A stretch of 64,000 nt of DNA, from contig OX387183.1 in assembly GCA_947561395.2 (NCBI GenBank), positions 28,694,853-28,758,852 of the forward strand, written 5' to 3'. The stretch comes from Buxus sempervirens (Eukaryota > Streptophyta > Magnoliopsida > Buxales > Buxaceae). Each line of letters starts with the position of its first letter. Positions within the stretch are counted from its first letter, which is position 1. This document shows, piece by piece, positions 42,850 through 55,899 of this stretch. The notes under the pieces are model-generated. The model saw only the letters and a program-made list of their open reading frames with translations, was not told where the DNA came from and ran no database searches. The translations under genes were made by a program, and so were the position numbers.

Positions 42850-44880
42850 GGCAATTCGAAATTTTGGGAACTGACATGATTGCATTCATCTCAGCCCTAT
42901 TCAGGATATTCAATCTTCCATTGGAGTGTTTTTATATTTACAATGAATGAAAGTTACATTGTAAATATTCAAATAAAATAAAATAAAAGGTAAAATGAAA
43001 GAAAGGAACAATGAATATGCAAAGAACCAACAGCCTACTTATGAACATAACAATCAATAAAAATTTTGTTTTTTGCAAGAACTTCTCCGAAAATTTTATA
43101 GAAACATTCTGAAAAAAAATGGCATGTTTCAATCCATCAGCATTTCTAAATATTTGAAGTCCTTGTCTTTATAATATCCATTATGCTCAAGGGAATACAT
43201 CCGGTTAATAAGAAGAAAAAAAAATACCTTGACATGAATGTGATGGACTCAAGAGTGGGTATGGAAGAAATCCCACAAGCGAGTAAAATCCTGAAACATG
43301 CATACGATATTTTTTTTTAAAAAATAGAGAGAAAAAGAAGCAGAAGAAACCCTAATACTCCTCATAACGGACCATCTCACCAAAGAGAAGAAAATGGAAA
43401 AGAAATTTTCACTCTTTCCACTGGCTATGCGGCTTAAATTTTCCGAATTAGTTGCATCGAAACCTATCTCGGTCAGATAATAACCGAAAACCACAAAATC
43501 TTAAAATCCCTAAAATAATCGGTCTGTAAAAGAATCTCTTTTACAGATCTATGTTAAATTGCTACATTTCTTTTTCTCAAATCAAACGAAAATTTGCAAT
43601 TTCGAAAGCCTCCATGAAAGCTTACCTTACTTTGCAACACGAGCTCAAAGGGGTGAAAAATGCCGTCTACTGAGTCGTGAGGGACGAGCTAGTGGAATGG
43701 GAGAGATTGGTTAGTCATCGAAGAGAAGAGGAGGGGAAAATGCCGTCGGTCCTTGATTGTTTCCGGAGAGGAGAGGAGGAGATTGTTGCAGCCTTGCAGG
43801 AGAGAAAAGGAGGGGAGGAGCCTGATGGAGGAGAAAACAAAGCTCTCTCGACTTTGGGAAGAGTACGAATGCGGCTCCCATCGAGCCAGCTTCACGAACG
43901 CGGCTCAAAAATGTTTGGGTCGGCTGAAAACTTCGGCTGAATTGAGGGGGACGCTTGTCGTCTCCCAAATGCTTGTCGGAGGATTCGTAAGACGAAACGA
44001 CGTAGAAGAAATCGGTCGCTTGTCCTTGATCCGTCTCCCCTTGTATTGTGCAACTAATCTTTCATTATATTAAATTCACTTTACATCCACATCACCGAAA
44101 GCACGGCTTGAGGATGGGCCCCACATTCTAGTGGGAGTCAGGCCTTGTCCACACATCTAACTTTGCCATGAGTCTATACATCATCTCAAGCCGTCCCGTC
44201 CCCTGTGCCCGCGACCATAGGATGTATCATTGGCTCCTAACAAAAAGTAAAATAATATAAAAATAGGAACAACATGCATTGGATGAAATATTATCTCTTA
44301 AATGCATAATTAATTCTTGAATTACTAGAACTTACTATCGTATCGGCTACGTCAATATTGACTGCTGTGCCGTCTTTTTGTGTATATTAAGTCTTAGTTC
44401 TCCCTGGAAATGCCTAAATAGAAAAGTGATGCAGAGGATAATGCGAGCATAAATGGAATAATAAAAGTCTTGTTTTTCTAGATAATCCTAACTGATTTAT
44501 ATAAAAAGAGAAATGGAAGAATAAAAAAGCACAAGGGTTGTCTGAAATATATAAGAACACCGTGAACAAAAGACATCTAACTAGTTAATCCCAACGATTC
44601 ATCTTTTCACTTGCTTTCATTTGTAATCCAAGGCCTTTCAATTGCTTTCTTTTAAAGATAAGTAATGGCAATAAAATTTTCTAACCCAAGTCAAGGTCAT
44701 TTGTCTGTAACCGTCACAAAAAAGATGTAGTAGTGTTTGGCTTGAAAGGTGCAACACTAAATGAAGGCAACAACCAGTTTGTTCAAAACTTGTGAATGGG
44801 GCTTGCTTAATTTTCTGTCAAAATTCAAAATTTGGCTATTTCTCCACTCCAATTTCCACACTTCTAATCACTTATTGCTG
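42850..44880. other. No gene recognised; local GC-rich block at 43670-44050
   Basis: 43670-44050 is clearly more GC- and CpG-rich than its surroundings and open in several frames on both strands, as at a promoter or 5'-UTR. None of the frames shows a domain. An 8-bp inverted pair GGCTTGAG/CTCAAGCC lies at 44105 and 44188. Confidence 0.4.
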
Positions 44881-44937
44881 TTGCTGCTCCCACAGGTGAG
44901 CAGCAATAGCTGCTCCCTTCACCTGTGGGAGCAGCAA
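44881..44937. repeat. 19-bp perfect inverted repeat (hairpin)
   Basis: TTGCTGCTCCCACAGGTGA at 44881-44899 and its exact complement at 44919-44937. The 19-nt loop itself contains AGCAG/CTGCT arms. A third, imperfect copy (TTGTGGGAGCAGTAGC) follows at 44976. Transcript would fold into a long hairpin. Confidence 0.85.
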
Positions 44938-45319
44938 TAGCTGCTTTCCTTCCTCTTCAACCTCCACCCCTCACTTGTGGGAGCAGTAGCAACTGCTCCC
45001 TTTTCCCCCTTCCTTCCCTCCATCCTTCACAAACCTGTGTCATATTATGAGCTCATACATGAGAGAAAATAGGTTGATGCAATCATAAAATAAATTAATT
45101 ATTACAGAAGGATGAGCTGGTAAATGACCTAGACAGCCAACATCGGAGTTCACTCTTAAATTTTAAGTGAAGCAATAAGAGAGGAAAAATATGTGGGAAA
45201 AAGGAAAAGAGACTCAAATCCTTTACCTAATAACCTTGTGTGTATTCTCGAGCATAAGTAATAAAAAAAGGAAGAAAATTAATGTCCAAAAAAGAAAAAT
45301 GAAGCAAGAACAGATATGC

Positions 45320-46230
45320 AGTAAATTTCCCTGTGTACAGAGGTGTATATGACTATGATTTATATAGATACAGTCTGTTCAATACAATAGAGTAGAGAGC
45401 AGTACGTCATGTACTCTCTGTGTGCAAGCATTACTAGAAAATGTATACTTCTAGACAGAGTAGAACATCCTTATAGAGAAGATTTCATCCTCGACTGATT
45501 GCATTGATTTGGGTTTCCTAAGATAGAGTGTAGGCAATTTTCATGGATTTCATGACTTGTATGCTCTGTTTTAGGGGCTTTCTCAGGCATGGTCTAAGAC
45601 CTTCTGTTATTACCCCCTCAAACTGATTCACTGTTGAAGGTTAGTTTCGTGGCAATGCTGATCAATTGGAGTCGAGAAAGAGGCTTTGTGAATATATCAG
45701 CCAACCGAAGAGATGTAGGAATGTGTCGTGTCTGAATTAGTCCCACAGCAACACGCTCTCGTACAAAGTGGTAATCGATGTTGATATGTTTGCTTCGAGA
45801 GTGAAGGATAGGGTTGCAAAGTGAGATGAAGAGCACTAAGGTTGTGTGGCAAGGGAGCAAGGGGGTCTTGAGCAATGTAATACCAAGTTCACAAAGTAGA
45901 GTAGCTATCTAGGTGATATCAGCTGTAATGGAAGCAAGACTTTGGTATTTGGCTTTAGTGCTGGAGTGTGCGACTGTGTGCTGCTATTTGGCACTCTATG
46001 AGATGCAGTTGAGACTTAGAAAGGTTAAAAAAACCAGTAGTAGAACAGCGTGTTTCTAGACATCCAGCCCGGTCAGCATCTGCGAAAGTGTAGAGGTCAT
46101 GAGACGATTGGGAGAAGAGCTGAAACTCAAGCCAAAAAAATGCCTTGAACATATTTGAGAATTCTCTTGACCATTTGAAAGTGAATGGGAGATGGCTTTG
46201 TGATGTGGCTTATGTGGGCACTAGGTTTAG
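45320..46230 (-). mobile_element. Ty1/copia retrotransposon remnant: RNase H end, PPT and LTR fragment
   Basis: The minus strand shows degenerate copia RNase H: YTFADADRAGC...STTGF (46080-46010), SRSKHINIDYHFVRERV and LADIFTKPL (45800-45680). These are followed by a polypurine-like TTGAGGGGG (about 45614-45622) and an LTR-like segment with CTATATAAATC (about 45358-45368). RT upstream is mostly missing apart from a HFQMVKRILKYVQG-type motif near 46165. Frames are broken in several places. Confidence 0.8.
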
Positions 46231-49062
46231 TAGCCTTCCAATAGTTAATTGATATTGTCTTCATTGTTACATCTGTAAAATTTCTGTTCATCTGAAAGAA
46301 TGTTGATATGACACCAAGAGCTACTAGTTTGAATCTTGTGTCAAATGTTGAAAGATTGTTGTTTCCACTTCCCAGAAATTTCTTTTCTCTGATAATTCTT
46401 TTTTTGTTTCTTTTCCCAGCGGGATCTCCAACGCCACTAGATGTGTGGAGCTTCTTTACAGATTTGATAGCAAAACAATGGATCATTCATCTCGTATAGA
46501 AACTAGTTCAAGCACATTTGGGAGACATGTGAGGGAAGTACTTCGATTTCGGCCCTTGCATTTCTAACAATGCCTCGCCTCGACTGTGGTATAGGACCAC
46601 CAGGATTTCGGTGAGTTGGGTACTCAAAAATGGAACTTATTGTTTTGTGAACGGCAAAGATTTCATTTTATTAACAAGAGGAAATACAAAACATAATCAA
46701 TATGCTAGGCTCTTGTGATTATTACAATGATCCCCTTATATCTCATTGGATTCAATTTTCATTTTGTTTATGCAGATGGAATTACATTATTAATTTAGAA
46801 CATTGTCTTGAGTTTCTTCTTCAATGGACACCAAAGGATTTTGTATTCTGCATTAGCCATGGTAATTGCAATTTGTTTTGTTCTTTTCACGATGCCTATT
46901 TTGTAAAAATAAGAGGGAAACCTTAACATGATTGATCAAATGTATACCTGTGAATGATCAATCAAAGATAAAATCATGATAAATGTTTTTGTAACTGTTT
47001 ACATGACCCATGGTTTTTATGTGTCCAAAAGCAGAAGTGTCTGGTTCATGTAAGACTAGAATCTCTCCCACACTCCTTTTTTTTTTTTCTTTCTTTTTGG
47101 TTTTTGTTTTTTTTTTTTTTGCATTAAGTGATAACTGTAGTTAAGCAATTAATTGGAAATCCCACTAGGGAAGTGTCTGGTTCGTGTAAGACTAGAGTCG
47201 CTCCCTCCCTCCCTCTCTCTCACTTAAAAATTCTGCCACTCTTAAGTCCCTCACACCCCTTTTAAAAAAGTCTTCTGATTGTGCTATCACATATATATGT
47301 GTGTATCCTTTCAAAATAAATCCATGTTATGTTATCTTTATCGTTTATTCTGTTCATTCACATAATATAATCAGAGATGTATGAATATAGAATCAGAGAT
47401 ATGTGGTCATATTACGTTGGCAGCTTGCTCTGGGATCATTTTCATGCTATTTTCTTTTGTTGAGTTGATCAGGTTCTGCAGATAATAACAATTTTGGTTG
47501 TTCTTGTTGATACATTTTGTTTCATATTTGTGATATTTGAACTTTATATTAAGATTTCAAATTGGAAAATTTTAGTATAGGATTGCTAAGGTTAGGGTCC
47601 AATTCAATCATAACTTCGGATTACGGATTCTGTGTGAGTACTCGATTAAATTATTCAATGTAGATTCTTCCAGCATATGTTATTAATAAATTAATTGATA
47701 TAAACTAATAACAGATGCTCGAATTGGGGATTCTGTTGCATTACTGAATTCCAAAGCATAAGTGTAGCTTTCTGCAAGTTGTTATCAAACAAAATTGGTG
47801 GAGTTGATTAAGAAAGAAGGCAGATAGTATATGGCTAGTATGAGAATTGATGAGTTGAGGATGTTGAGATTCATGCCACATAAGGCCTTAGAAGATAATG
47901 TAAGGAATAGAAAACATTTGAGAATTTATAGATAATTTTCAAATTGGAGATAAAATACAAGAAACTAGGTTTGTCTATTCATATGTGGCTAATCTATAAG
48001 TCACTAATTTGAATTGATGTGGGGATTGTTTAGGTAATGGATATGATAGTTGAGTATTCACATGGATATTAGGTGTTGGATTCTTTGATCAATCAAGATG
48101 CAATGTGTGTTTGTGAAATAAAGAGCCAAGAAAATGAAAATAAAACAGAGGTGGTCGCAAGAACAATATTAAGTTCATTATCGATGTACTCGCATTAATA
48201 ACTAGACAAAGAAAAGAAAGTATCAAAGTGGGTTGCAGTAACAGCCGAAGAAGAAGAGAGATGGAGAATAAAAGTGCAGATGGATCTCAGTGTTTGTCTG
48301 TTAAAAGCATGCTCAATGCATCGAATACAATTGTCTCTAATCTGATTAGACACCATGTAAATCAGATAGGTATCTGAACTAATTCCTATCTTGCTAATTC
48401 GTTTAGTTTTGGAATCTGGGGTTTTATCATCCAAATTTCTGAAGATGTATTATTTATTGTCGCAATTGATTAACAAGATCAGAAAAATCTGGGTGTTGTC
48501 TGCTCATCGTTGGAAAGAGGATGATGCCTATGTGAACTATGTAGTAAATTTCACCATCCATTGAGCAGAACAGGACCCTGCATTCTATTCAAGAGTTCTA
48601 GTCTTTGAAGTTGCAGGAACTGATAGATTTTTTCTTTTAATGTAGGGATAAATCATCACCGGGGTATGCAACTATGCATAGATGTCTTTCCTTCAAGAAT
48701 TTTCTTTCTTTGGTTTAGCTTTTTCTTGCTTTTGGATGTTAAGAGGTGAAAATCCTTTCTTCTGTTGGATGACTTACAAGAATTTATTTGGTTTGCTTTT
48801 TGTTTAAATTTTTCTTCATTGATCCGTACATTTCGTTAGGTATTTCATTTTCGTTGGATTCAAGAAAATTGTTTTGAGACATGAAAGTCAAATCCAACAA
48901 CTTGCTAAAATGGTTATGTTAGATTGAAGCTTAAGCTGCTGATATGCAGCCCTGTTTGCTTTTCTTTTATGATGCTGAGTTGGAAGAGCATTGTACTTGA
49001 TTGCTTTTTATTTTATTTTATTGTATTCCGTTATTCTGATTATTTTCTTGTATTATTATCAA
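46231..49062. other. No gene recognised
   Basis: AT-rich intergenic sequence. A 35-bp duplication (GTGTCTGGTTC(A/G)TGTAAGACTAGA at 47037 and 47175), T-rich tracts (47080-47122) and a CT-rich stretch (47204-47225) are present. Confidence 0.45.
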
Positions 49063-49401
49063 CAATGGCGGAACCAGGACTCTAAGTCTGGGGGGGCAAA
49101 AAAAATTTTCAATTAACACTTCTCATAAAATATAGAAATTTTAATGACTTGGGGGTGGGCAAACCAGAAATTTTAGAGGATATTCTCATGAAATATAAAA
49201 TTTTTCAATGGGTTGGGGGGTCAAACCAGAAATTTTAGAAAGGATTCTCATGAAATAGAAAAATTTTCAATGGGTTAGGGGGGCAAATCAGAAATTTTAG
49301 GGGGAGCAAAACATATATTTTAATTAAAAAATATATAAAATATATACCTTTTTAATAAAAAAAATAAAAGTTAGGGTAACCAATACCTGGTTCCGCCACT
49401 G
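49063..49401. mobile_element. hAT-type MITE, 339 bp
   Basis: Terminal inverted repeats CAATGGCGGAACCAGG / CCTGGTTCCGCCACTG (one mismatch) are flanked by the perfect 8-bp duplication ATTATCAA (49055-49062, 49402-49409). The interior has about three ~60-bp repeats of GGGTTxGGGGGGxCAAACCAG(A) plus ATTCTCATGAAATA. No coding capacity. Confidence 0.93.
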
Positions 49402-49409
49402 ATTATCAA

Positions 49410-51020
49410 GGATATGGATTGAGGTCTCTTCTGAATGCTACTTCGAGTGATGCTTACTGTACAAATTCCATTGCCTTTCAAGTAATAAAATTGTTTCAAC
49501 TTTCTTTGTTTAGCAATGGAAAATCTGATGTCCAATTTTATAGTTATTTTTTTTATCAACATAATTTATTATTAATACTAATTTGAAATATTTTTAGGTA
49601 AAGAAAGAGTTTTTGCTTTTGTGCCTTGTCTTTTAGAATATCTTGTTACGGTAAGTACTTACTAGGTTTCTTGGCATCCCTTTCTTGTGTGGCTTTATTG
49701 GATTTCATGCATTAATGTATTGGGGCAATTGATTTAATTCTTTATTGATTTTAGCTCATTGGGTCCGTGCAAGAGATGTGGTGATCCAAGGATGATGTAT
49801 TGAGCAAGATGTAAATGGGTTGGAGTTGTCAAAGCAGGTGGACTATTCAGTATTAGCCAAGTGGATAAAATGCACAGGTCATTTTGTTAAATTGTGGAAT
49901 TTTTCTAAATTGTAGGATCAAATCTTTAGTTAAGTAATTATTTTTATTTTATTTCAGTATATTATATTCTATTTATTTGATGCAAATTTATTATTATATT
50001 TGGTCAGGCATATGAGAAAGGCTTGATGTGGGCATTCTTGGTTCACTTGCAGAAAGCATTAATCTTAGTTGGGCACTTTTTTTTTGTAAAATATGCATTT
50101 GCATCAGTGTGGTCAAACAGTGTTTTCTTGGAAAAAGTGATTTTTAAAAAGTGTATGCAGTTATGGAGGTTGAAGCAGAGATAGCTGTTGCACTTGCGGC
50201 TTCTTCAATGATTTCTTAGTTCTTCTGATCCTATCCACTCTAAAGAACTTGTAAAAAGGGCTAAGAAGGTGAACAACAAAGTTAACATGTTATGATTATG
50301 ATCTTATTCTAGTCTGTAACAGGATGTGTGTGATTTTCTTGTATCTACTTATCCATGTTTTTGTGTCTCATGTTTTTGAGTTTGCAGATGAATTCCAAAG
50401 ATCATATAGTGATAGCCTTGGGTCATGGATGTGCCTTTTTATTGTGATTGGCGTTGTTATAAGTAAGCATTAAAAGCATGGTTGTGTGTTTGTGCTTTCT
50501 CATGTATTTTTCTCGTTCTTACACATATAATGTAGATGAGATTCAGAGATATTTCATTAATGAACAACCGAAAGCTCAGTGCTTTAGACCTGCTGATGCA
50601 TTTCCAGAGTTTTGAAGGTGTGGATATATTCTTTGTTTTCCATTAATGCAATGCTACTTGCAAGTTTTTGGTTCCTTAATGCAAATCTGGACCTAGTAGT
50701 GTGAAACAGGTAATTTCACTTGCAAGTTTTTGTATTGTTCAGTCAAATTCCTTGGAGTCTCTTTTAATGTTCTATACTCTTAATGCAATGCTATACATTG
50801 GAATCTTTTTGGTTCCATCATGTGAAACGCCGTTGAAATGATTGCCAGCTTTTAGTTTTTACCAATCGCCATTAAAAACCTTTTTTTTTTTGGTTGTTGG
50901 TATATTCCTTCATTCCAAGCAAATGAGAGGCTCCATGATTTGTAAACTGTCCACACTTACTAGGATTTTAATGGGTCGAACTTATGTACTTCTTGGTTAG
51001 AATTTTTTGGTGGAACCACA
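49410..51020. other. No gene recognised
   Basis: AT-rich with short exon-like fragments (for example DEIQRYFINEQPKAQCF at about 50536-50586) that I cannot assign. Confidence 0.4.
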
Positions 51021-51309
51021 TTTATACTACTTATAAAGCTAATTGGCCAGATTTTGCCCCGATAATTATTGCCTAAAATGCCCCCACTTACCTATTACAC
51101 CATATGGCCTGATAATCGGTGCCTAAAATACCCCCACTAAAGTAAATGGCAATTTAATTACGATAAATTGAACGTTACACATTATCACCTCCTCAATTTC
51201 TTTAATAACTACACACCCCTAGTTACCGGCAGAGATGTACTACTAACCTGCAAGCTTCATTATCCGATCTTGACTCATTCTTGTAACTCTAACCATTATA
51301 GATAAATGT

Positions 51310-51791
51310 AATTATCTATTCAATTAAATAGATTAAGATTCTCTATGTATACGCAAAGAAAATAATTATCTATTCAAAATAATTATAAATAGAATTTAAA
51401 ATGCATATCTTTTTTATTTTTATAATTATGCAATATATTGGGCTTATGTGAAGAGATAATTATTATTAATTAAATTTTTATGGATAGATTGCACACTTAA
51501 TCTTTTTATAATTATATTTCATTTTCTGAAATTTAGTAAAATTATTTTTAAAATATAATTATATTATTTTCTACTGAATTAAAAATTTAAAAAAATTTAT
51601 CTAAGGTGCTTTGTTTAGCACCTTATATATTTCATATAATGCGGGTCATCATCTTGTGAAAAGGTGATGTGTTTTACATTAATTTCTAAGCTTATGAAGG
51701 TAACTTTTGCCCATATATACCACTAACCCTCTCTTTGGCTACTCATAAGCGAACTCCACAAATATTGGAATAATTTTCCAAGAAAATGGTT

Positions 51792-51837
<46 letters not shown>

Positions 51838-52145
51838 AATGTGATATGTATAAAGTCTATAACTTTATATCAAATTAAAATAAAATTTTGATAATACTTC
51901 TCAAACGATACAATATATAAAATACAATTATACAATTATGAAATATAAAATACAATTTTGATAATTAATTTCTATATAATTTTGATAATTAATATAATGA
52001 TAAAATATATTTATAAATAATATAATTATATTTTGATAATTAATATAATTATCCATTCAATTAAATAGATTAAGAATCTCTATATATACGAAGAAAATAA
52101 TTATCTATTCAAAATAATTATAAATAGAATTTAAAATACATATTT
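51310..52145 (+). repeat. ~100-bp direct repeat inside the Helitron-like element
   Basis: 51310-51410 and 52040-52145 share TTCAATTAAATAGATTAAGA...AAATAATTATCTATTC and ATAAATAGAATTTAAAAT with few differences. A partial third, inverted trace lies near 52355. Confidence 0.8.
51797..51835. repeat. (TA)n microsatellite
   Basis: About 19 uninterrupted AT dinucleotides. Confidence 0.95.
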
Positions 52146-52586
52146 TTTTAATTTTGATAATATAATTAGAAATAGAATTTTACTTCTTTGCTTACGAATT
52201 CTGAGCTATGTGATGACATTTAGAATTGGATATGGATGTCTATTGGATTAGGATGGTCTCTTAATATCGTAGTGTTTTAATAGGACATGGATATTTTGAA
52301 TATAGAGATTAATTAAATATCTTTCAAAAAGATATGTATATAAAATTTTCATTGAATAGATAATTATTTTCTTCACACCCTTAATCTATTTCTAATTATA
52401 TTTAATTTTTTTGAAATATAGTAAAATTATTTTTTAAAATATAGTGATATTATTTTCTATATAATTAAAATTTAAAAATTTTTTATTGTGCTTTGTGTTA
52501 GCAATTCATGTTATCTAAAAAATAATAATAAATAGTGACATTTTTTTTTCTATTTCAACATGCGCATAGCATGTGCATTCCACTAG

Positions 52587-54155
52587 TTTTTATAATTTGA
52601 ATAAGGAATTGGTTCAATTGCTTGCAAATAAACTATGCACAAATCGGGCACACGTGCAGAGTTGGTAATTTCTGAATCGACCCATGACCCAACCTGAACA
52701 AATGGGTTTGGGTTTGACCCGTTTGTTAATTGGGTTAGTTTCAGGTTTAAGTTTTCTCAACACGTTTGAAAGCGTGTCAACCTGAAACCAACCCACTAGC
52801 CCGTTGAATAACCATTTAAATATTAAGTTTATTTTTTTTTCCTTGTTTTTTTATCTCTTAAACCTCACTTGTGTTCTATTTGATTGTGTTATCAAGTATA
52901 CTTAGCTAATTAAGCATATCAATTTAATATTTTGAGACTTTACTTATTATATTTTTTATTACTAATATAATTACATTCATTTGGAGAATTAATAGTATTG
53001 CCATATATATACAAGTGGTTTATTTATTATACAATATTTAGGTAATATGACTATATATCTGTATTATGTAGATATTAGAAGTTATATTTTTAATACAATG
53101 CTTGCAAGTCTAGCTATTATAATTTAATCTAGTTAAATTTATTTAGTTTCTTTTAGATATTTCGAAACTTCATCACAAGTTAAATTTGCCTTTTTTTTTT
53201 TAACAAAAATTATGTTTATTAAGTGTTTTTATTGTATAAATTAAAATTATACTATGATAAATCAAGTTTTGTATAAGCACAATTGAAATTAAAATAGGAA
53301 TATAAAATTAATTAAAAATAAATAAAAAATAAATGGTTTGGCGGGTTCAACTGGGATGGTTTTAGGTTGGCAATTTCTCAACCTGTTAGTAAAGTGATCA
53401 AACTCAACCAACCCGTTTAGTAAGCATTTGTTGACACTACATCATACTTATGATGTATTGTATAATATTTTGGAAGAATTAGAAAGTTATTTGAGTATTT
53501 TATTATTCAATTGGAATTCAAAGTAATGAAATACTTGTGAAATTGGTTTAACCCAAGCCGAACTGAACCAAATGTTCAATTTGGGTTCGGTTGGTTTGGG
53601 TTTAAAATTTTTTTTGGTTCGATTTTTAGGTTGAGAAAATCAGTTTTCCTTTTGTTGGGTTCAGTTTTGAGTTGACTCTCAAGTCTCAACAAGTTTGGTT
53701 TGGTCTGGTCTTGGATTGAGGGTCAACTTGGTCCAAGCTGAACCGACTTACAACCTACTCACCATAGATGTAAACTCATTTCACTCTCAATCTTTTTGGT
53801 TGTTAAAAATTGAGGGAGGGAGATGTAAATAATAGGCAACTAATTAACTTAGTACTTTCGATTGACATCATTACAATTCAGATATATATAAATTTGATCC
53901 TTACAACAGCTTAACTAATTTTTTGTTTCTATTTATTGTTAAGCATTTATCTCTACCCTCCTTTTTGACGAGGCAAGGGAGATAAGCTATGTTCATGCTG
54001 CTAATTCTTAATATAACACCTTTCTGGTTACCAAAAAGGGGGAAAAAAAAATTGGCAACACCCATTACCTTGGCTGATTTGTTTTTGAATTGCTGAGATA
54101 GGTTAAATGGAACATCATTAGGCAAACTTTCAAACCATTTGGCTTTAGCGATCAT
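52587..54155. other. No gene; degenerate AACCCAA/TTGGGTT-rich repeats
   Basis: Blocks rich in TTGGGTT and complementary CAACC(C)A motifs (52675-52800, 53335-53425, 53545-53760) can pair with one another. They resemble the ends of decayed hAT-type or foldback elements, but I cannot set boundaries. Confidence 0.4.
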
Positions 54156-55289
54156 TGGCGTAATACCCTGATTTTTCAGTAATTGTTTTAGTCAATTAAT
54201 TTGGATTAGTATTGGAATTTGTGTCTTAATCTGACAATTATATTGAATAGGTGGTGATGAGGAAACCCAGATCTAAGGTTTCATTGAGGTTCAACAGCTG
54301 GGTGGAGTTTAATGAAGGTAACTAGCCCGTATGCCATTAGTTAAATCTCATTGGTCGAGTGTATAGCTTTCGGTGGAGGAGCGTAACGTAGGATCATGTT
54401 TTAAACATGACATGGTCTGGTTAACCATGTTGGTGTGGTTTGTGTGCAAATACGTCGGTGTTGACCCCTATAAATAGGAGGCCCCGTATTCTCGGAACCC
54501 TCGTTATTTCGATGTGCGACTGAAGTTGTGAGAGAGGGAGACGGCTACTGAGATTCATTGGAGGTTGCTGCGGGCTTAGGGTTTTGCAGTACAAAGGTAA
54601 GTACCACCCTTCCAACTAAGCTTGCATTTATTTTAAGGTTAGCCGCTCGCTGTGATAGAGTTTTATTTTCTTACGAAAGTGTCTGAGAATATAGTCTGCT
54701 TTAATCCTCTGATTTTGTTGTTCGATAAATTTGGGAATGTTTTAGAGCAGATAGTACAAGGTTTTCCGATGAAATTTGGTCATATTTAATGCTAGAATAA
54801 TGCTTGTTTTGTTCAAAACCTAGATTGTCGGAAAAACCAAAAAGAAAAACCTTAGTTTTGGGTGCAGGATTTTGCACTCAACCGTGGCCTTGGTTTGTTC
54901 TTGGCACTCAAGCGTGCTAGTGCGCTAACACTTTCATCAAGCATGGAAACTTACATTAGAGCGTGAACCTTTTGAAAACAAAGCAATGCGGTGCTTGAAC
55001 CCGTGCTCGAGCTTGGCTCGAGCGCCAACATTATAAATTGGGTATTTTGACTTAATTTTCCACCCCGGATCTACTTTTACACAAATCCAACCTAATGACT
55101 AAAATATTTAGGAGATTTTGGAGGAGGTTTCATTGAAAAATGTTTTTCGGACTTTTAAAAATGATTTTGGACATAATTTTTCTAAATTGGCTTAAATTTT
55201 GACTTCTATTGGTTTGAATGGATTAGTGGCATATGGTTTGATTCAATTTGCTTTTCTATGCACTTTTCAAGCATGTGGCTATCCTCCTA
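54156..55289 (+). repeat. LTR fragment A (plus orientation), cut by LTR B
   Basis: Starts near TGGCGTAATACCCTG, with TATAAATA at 54469-54476, a 5'-UTR-like stretch, then repeated CTCAAGCGTG/GCTCGAGCGCC motifs (54890-55025). The distances (TATA at about +310, GCGC motifs at about +740) match the solo LTR at 36922-39310. The start is uncertain and the 3' part is missing. Confidence 0.5.
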
Positions 55290-55419
55290 TGTAGTGCTCT
55301 GGATCTGGATTTATTAGAATCATAAACCCAAATCAGAGTACTAGTGTTGTGGGTCTAAAACAATAATCACTACAAAAAAAAAAGAGTGATATAACGACAC
55401 TGATATAAGGGCATTTATA

Positions 55420-55690
55420 AAAAAGTGTCCTTATAAGTGCCAAAATACGGCATTTCATATGCAGATGCCGTTATAAAACAATTTATTACAGCATTTTTTT
55501 AAAAATGCCATTATAAAACTATTTATTACCGCATTTCCTAGAAAAATGCCGCTATAAAACAATATTTATTACGGCATTCTTTAACTGCATGCCCCTATAA
55601 AACAATTTGTTACGGCACTTATCTATCAAATGCCGCTATAAGATAATTTATAAAATATTGTATTACGGCACTTTCCTATGAAATGTTGCT
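55420..55690. repeat. Left subterminal repeats of the CACTA element
   Basis: About eight copies of TTACGGCATTT and AAATGCCG(T/C)TATAA in both orientations, about 20-30 bp apart. In CACTA elements such arrays bind the element's DNA-binding protein. Confidence 0.85.
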
Positions 55691-55899
55691 ATAAATATAA
55701 AATAATTATTAAAAATAAAGTAATTTTTTTGGGTAAATTATTTAATTGATGTATTATGAAAATAATTCAGATTTAGTTATGAAATTATTTGAAAGAAGAC
55801 TAGTTCTTAATTCTTTAAAGAAAACATAATTAAAAACCAATTAGAAAGAATTGCATGATTGAATATGAATTAGTTAAAAAAAAAAAACCCTAAAAACCG

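Larger units (their letters stand above)
51021..52586 (+). mobile_element. Probable non-autonomous Helitron, 1,566 bp
   Basis: The left end TTTATACTACTTATAAAG resembles the TCTATACTA... 5' end common in plant Helitrons (second base T for C). The right end has a 7-bp stem (ATGCGCA/TGTGCAT, one G-T pair) with a 5-nt loop, 4 bases before CTAG, followed by a host T. Insertion is between A and T. No TIR, no TSD and no coding capacity, as expected. The interior is very AT-rich. Confidence 0.65.

Noticed and set aside
43677-44073. Overlapping ORFs in the GC-rich block
   Set aside because: Open in several frames on both strands because of base composition; no domain recognised.
48195-48434. 79-codon minus-strand ORF
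   Set aside because: No recognisable motif, Ser/Ile-rich, isolated.
54400-54450. CATGTTTTAAACATG palindrome and ACCATG repeats as a regulatory site
   Set aside because: Short palindrome expected by chance in AT-rich LTR sequence; no second instance at a comparable site.
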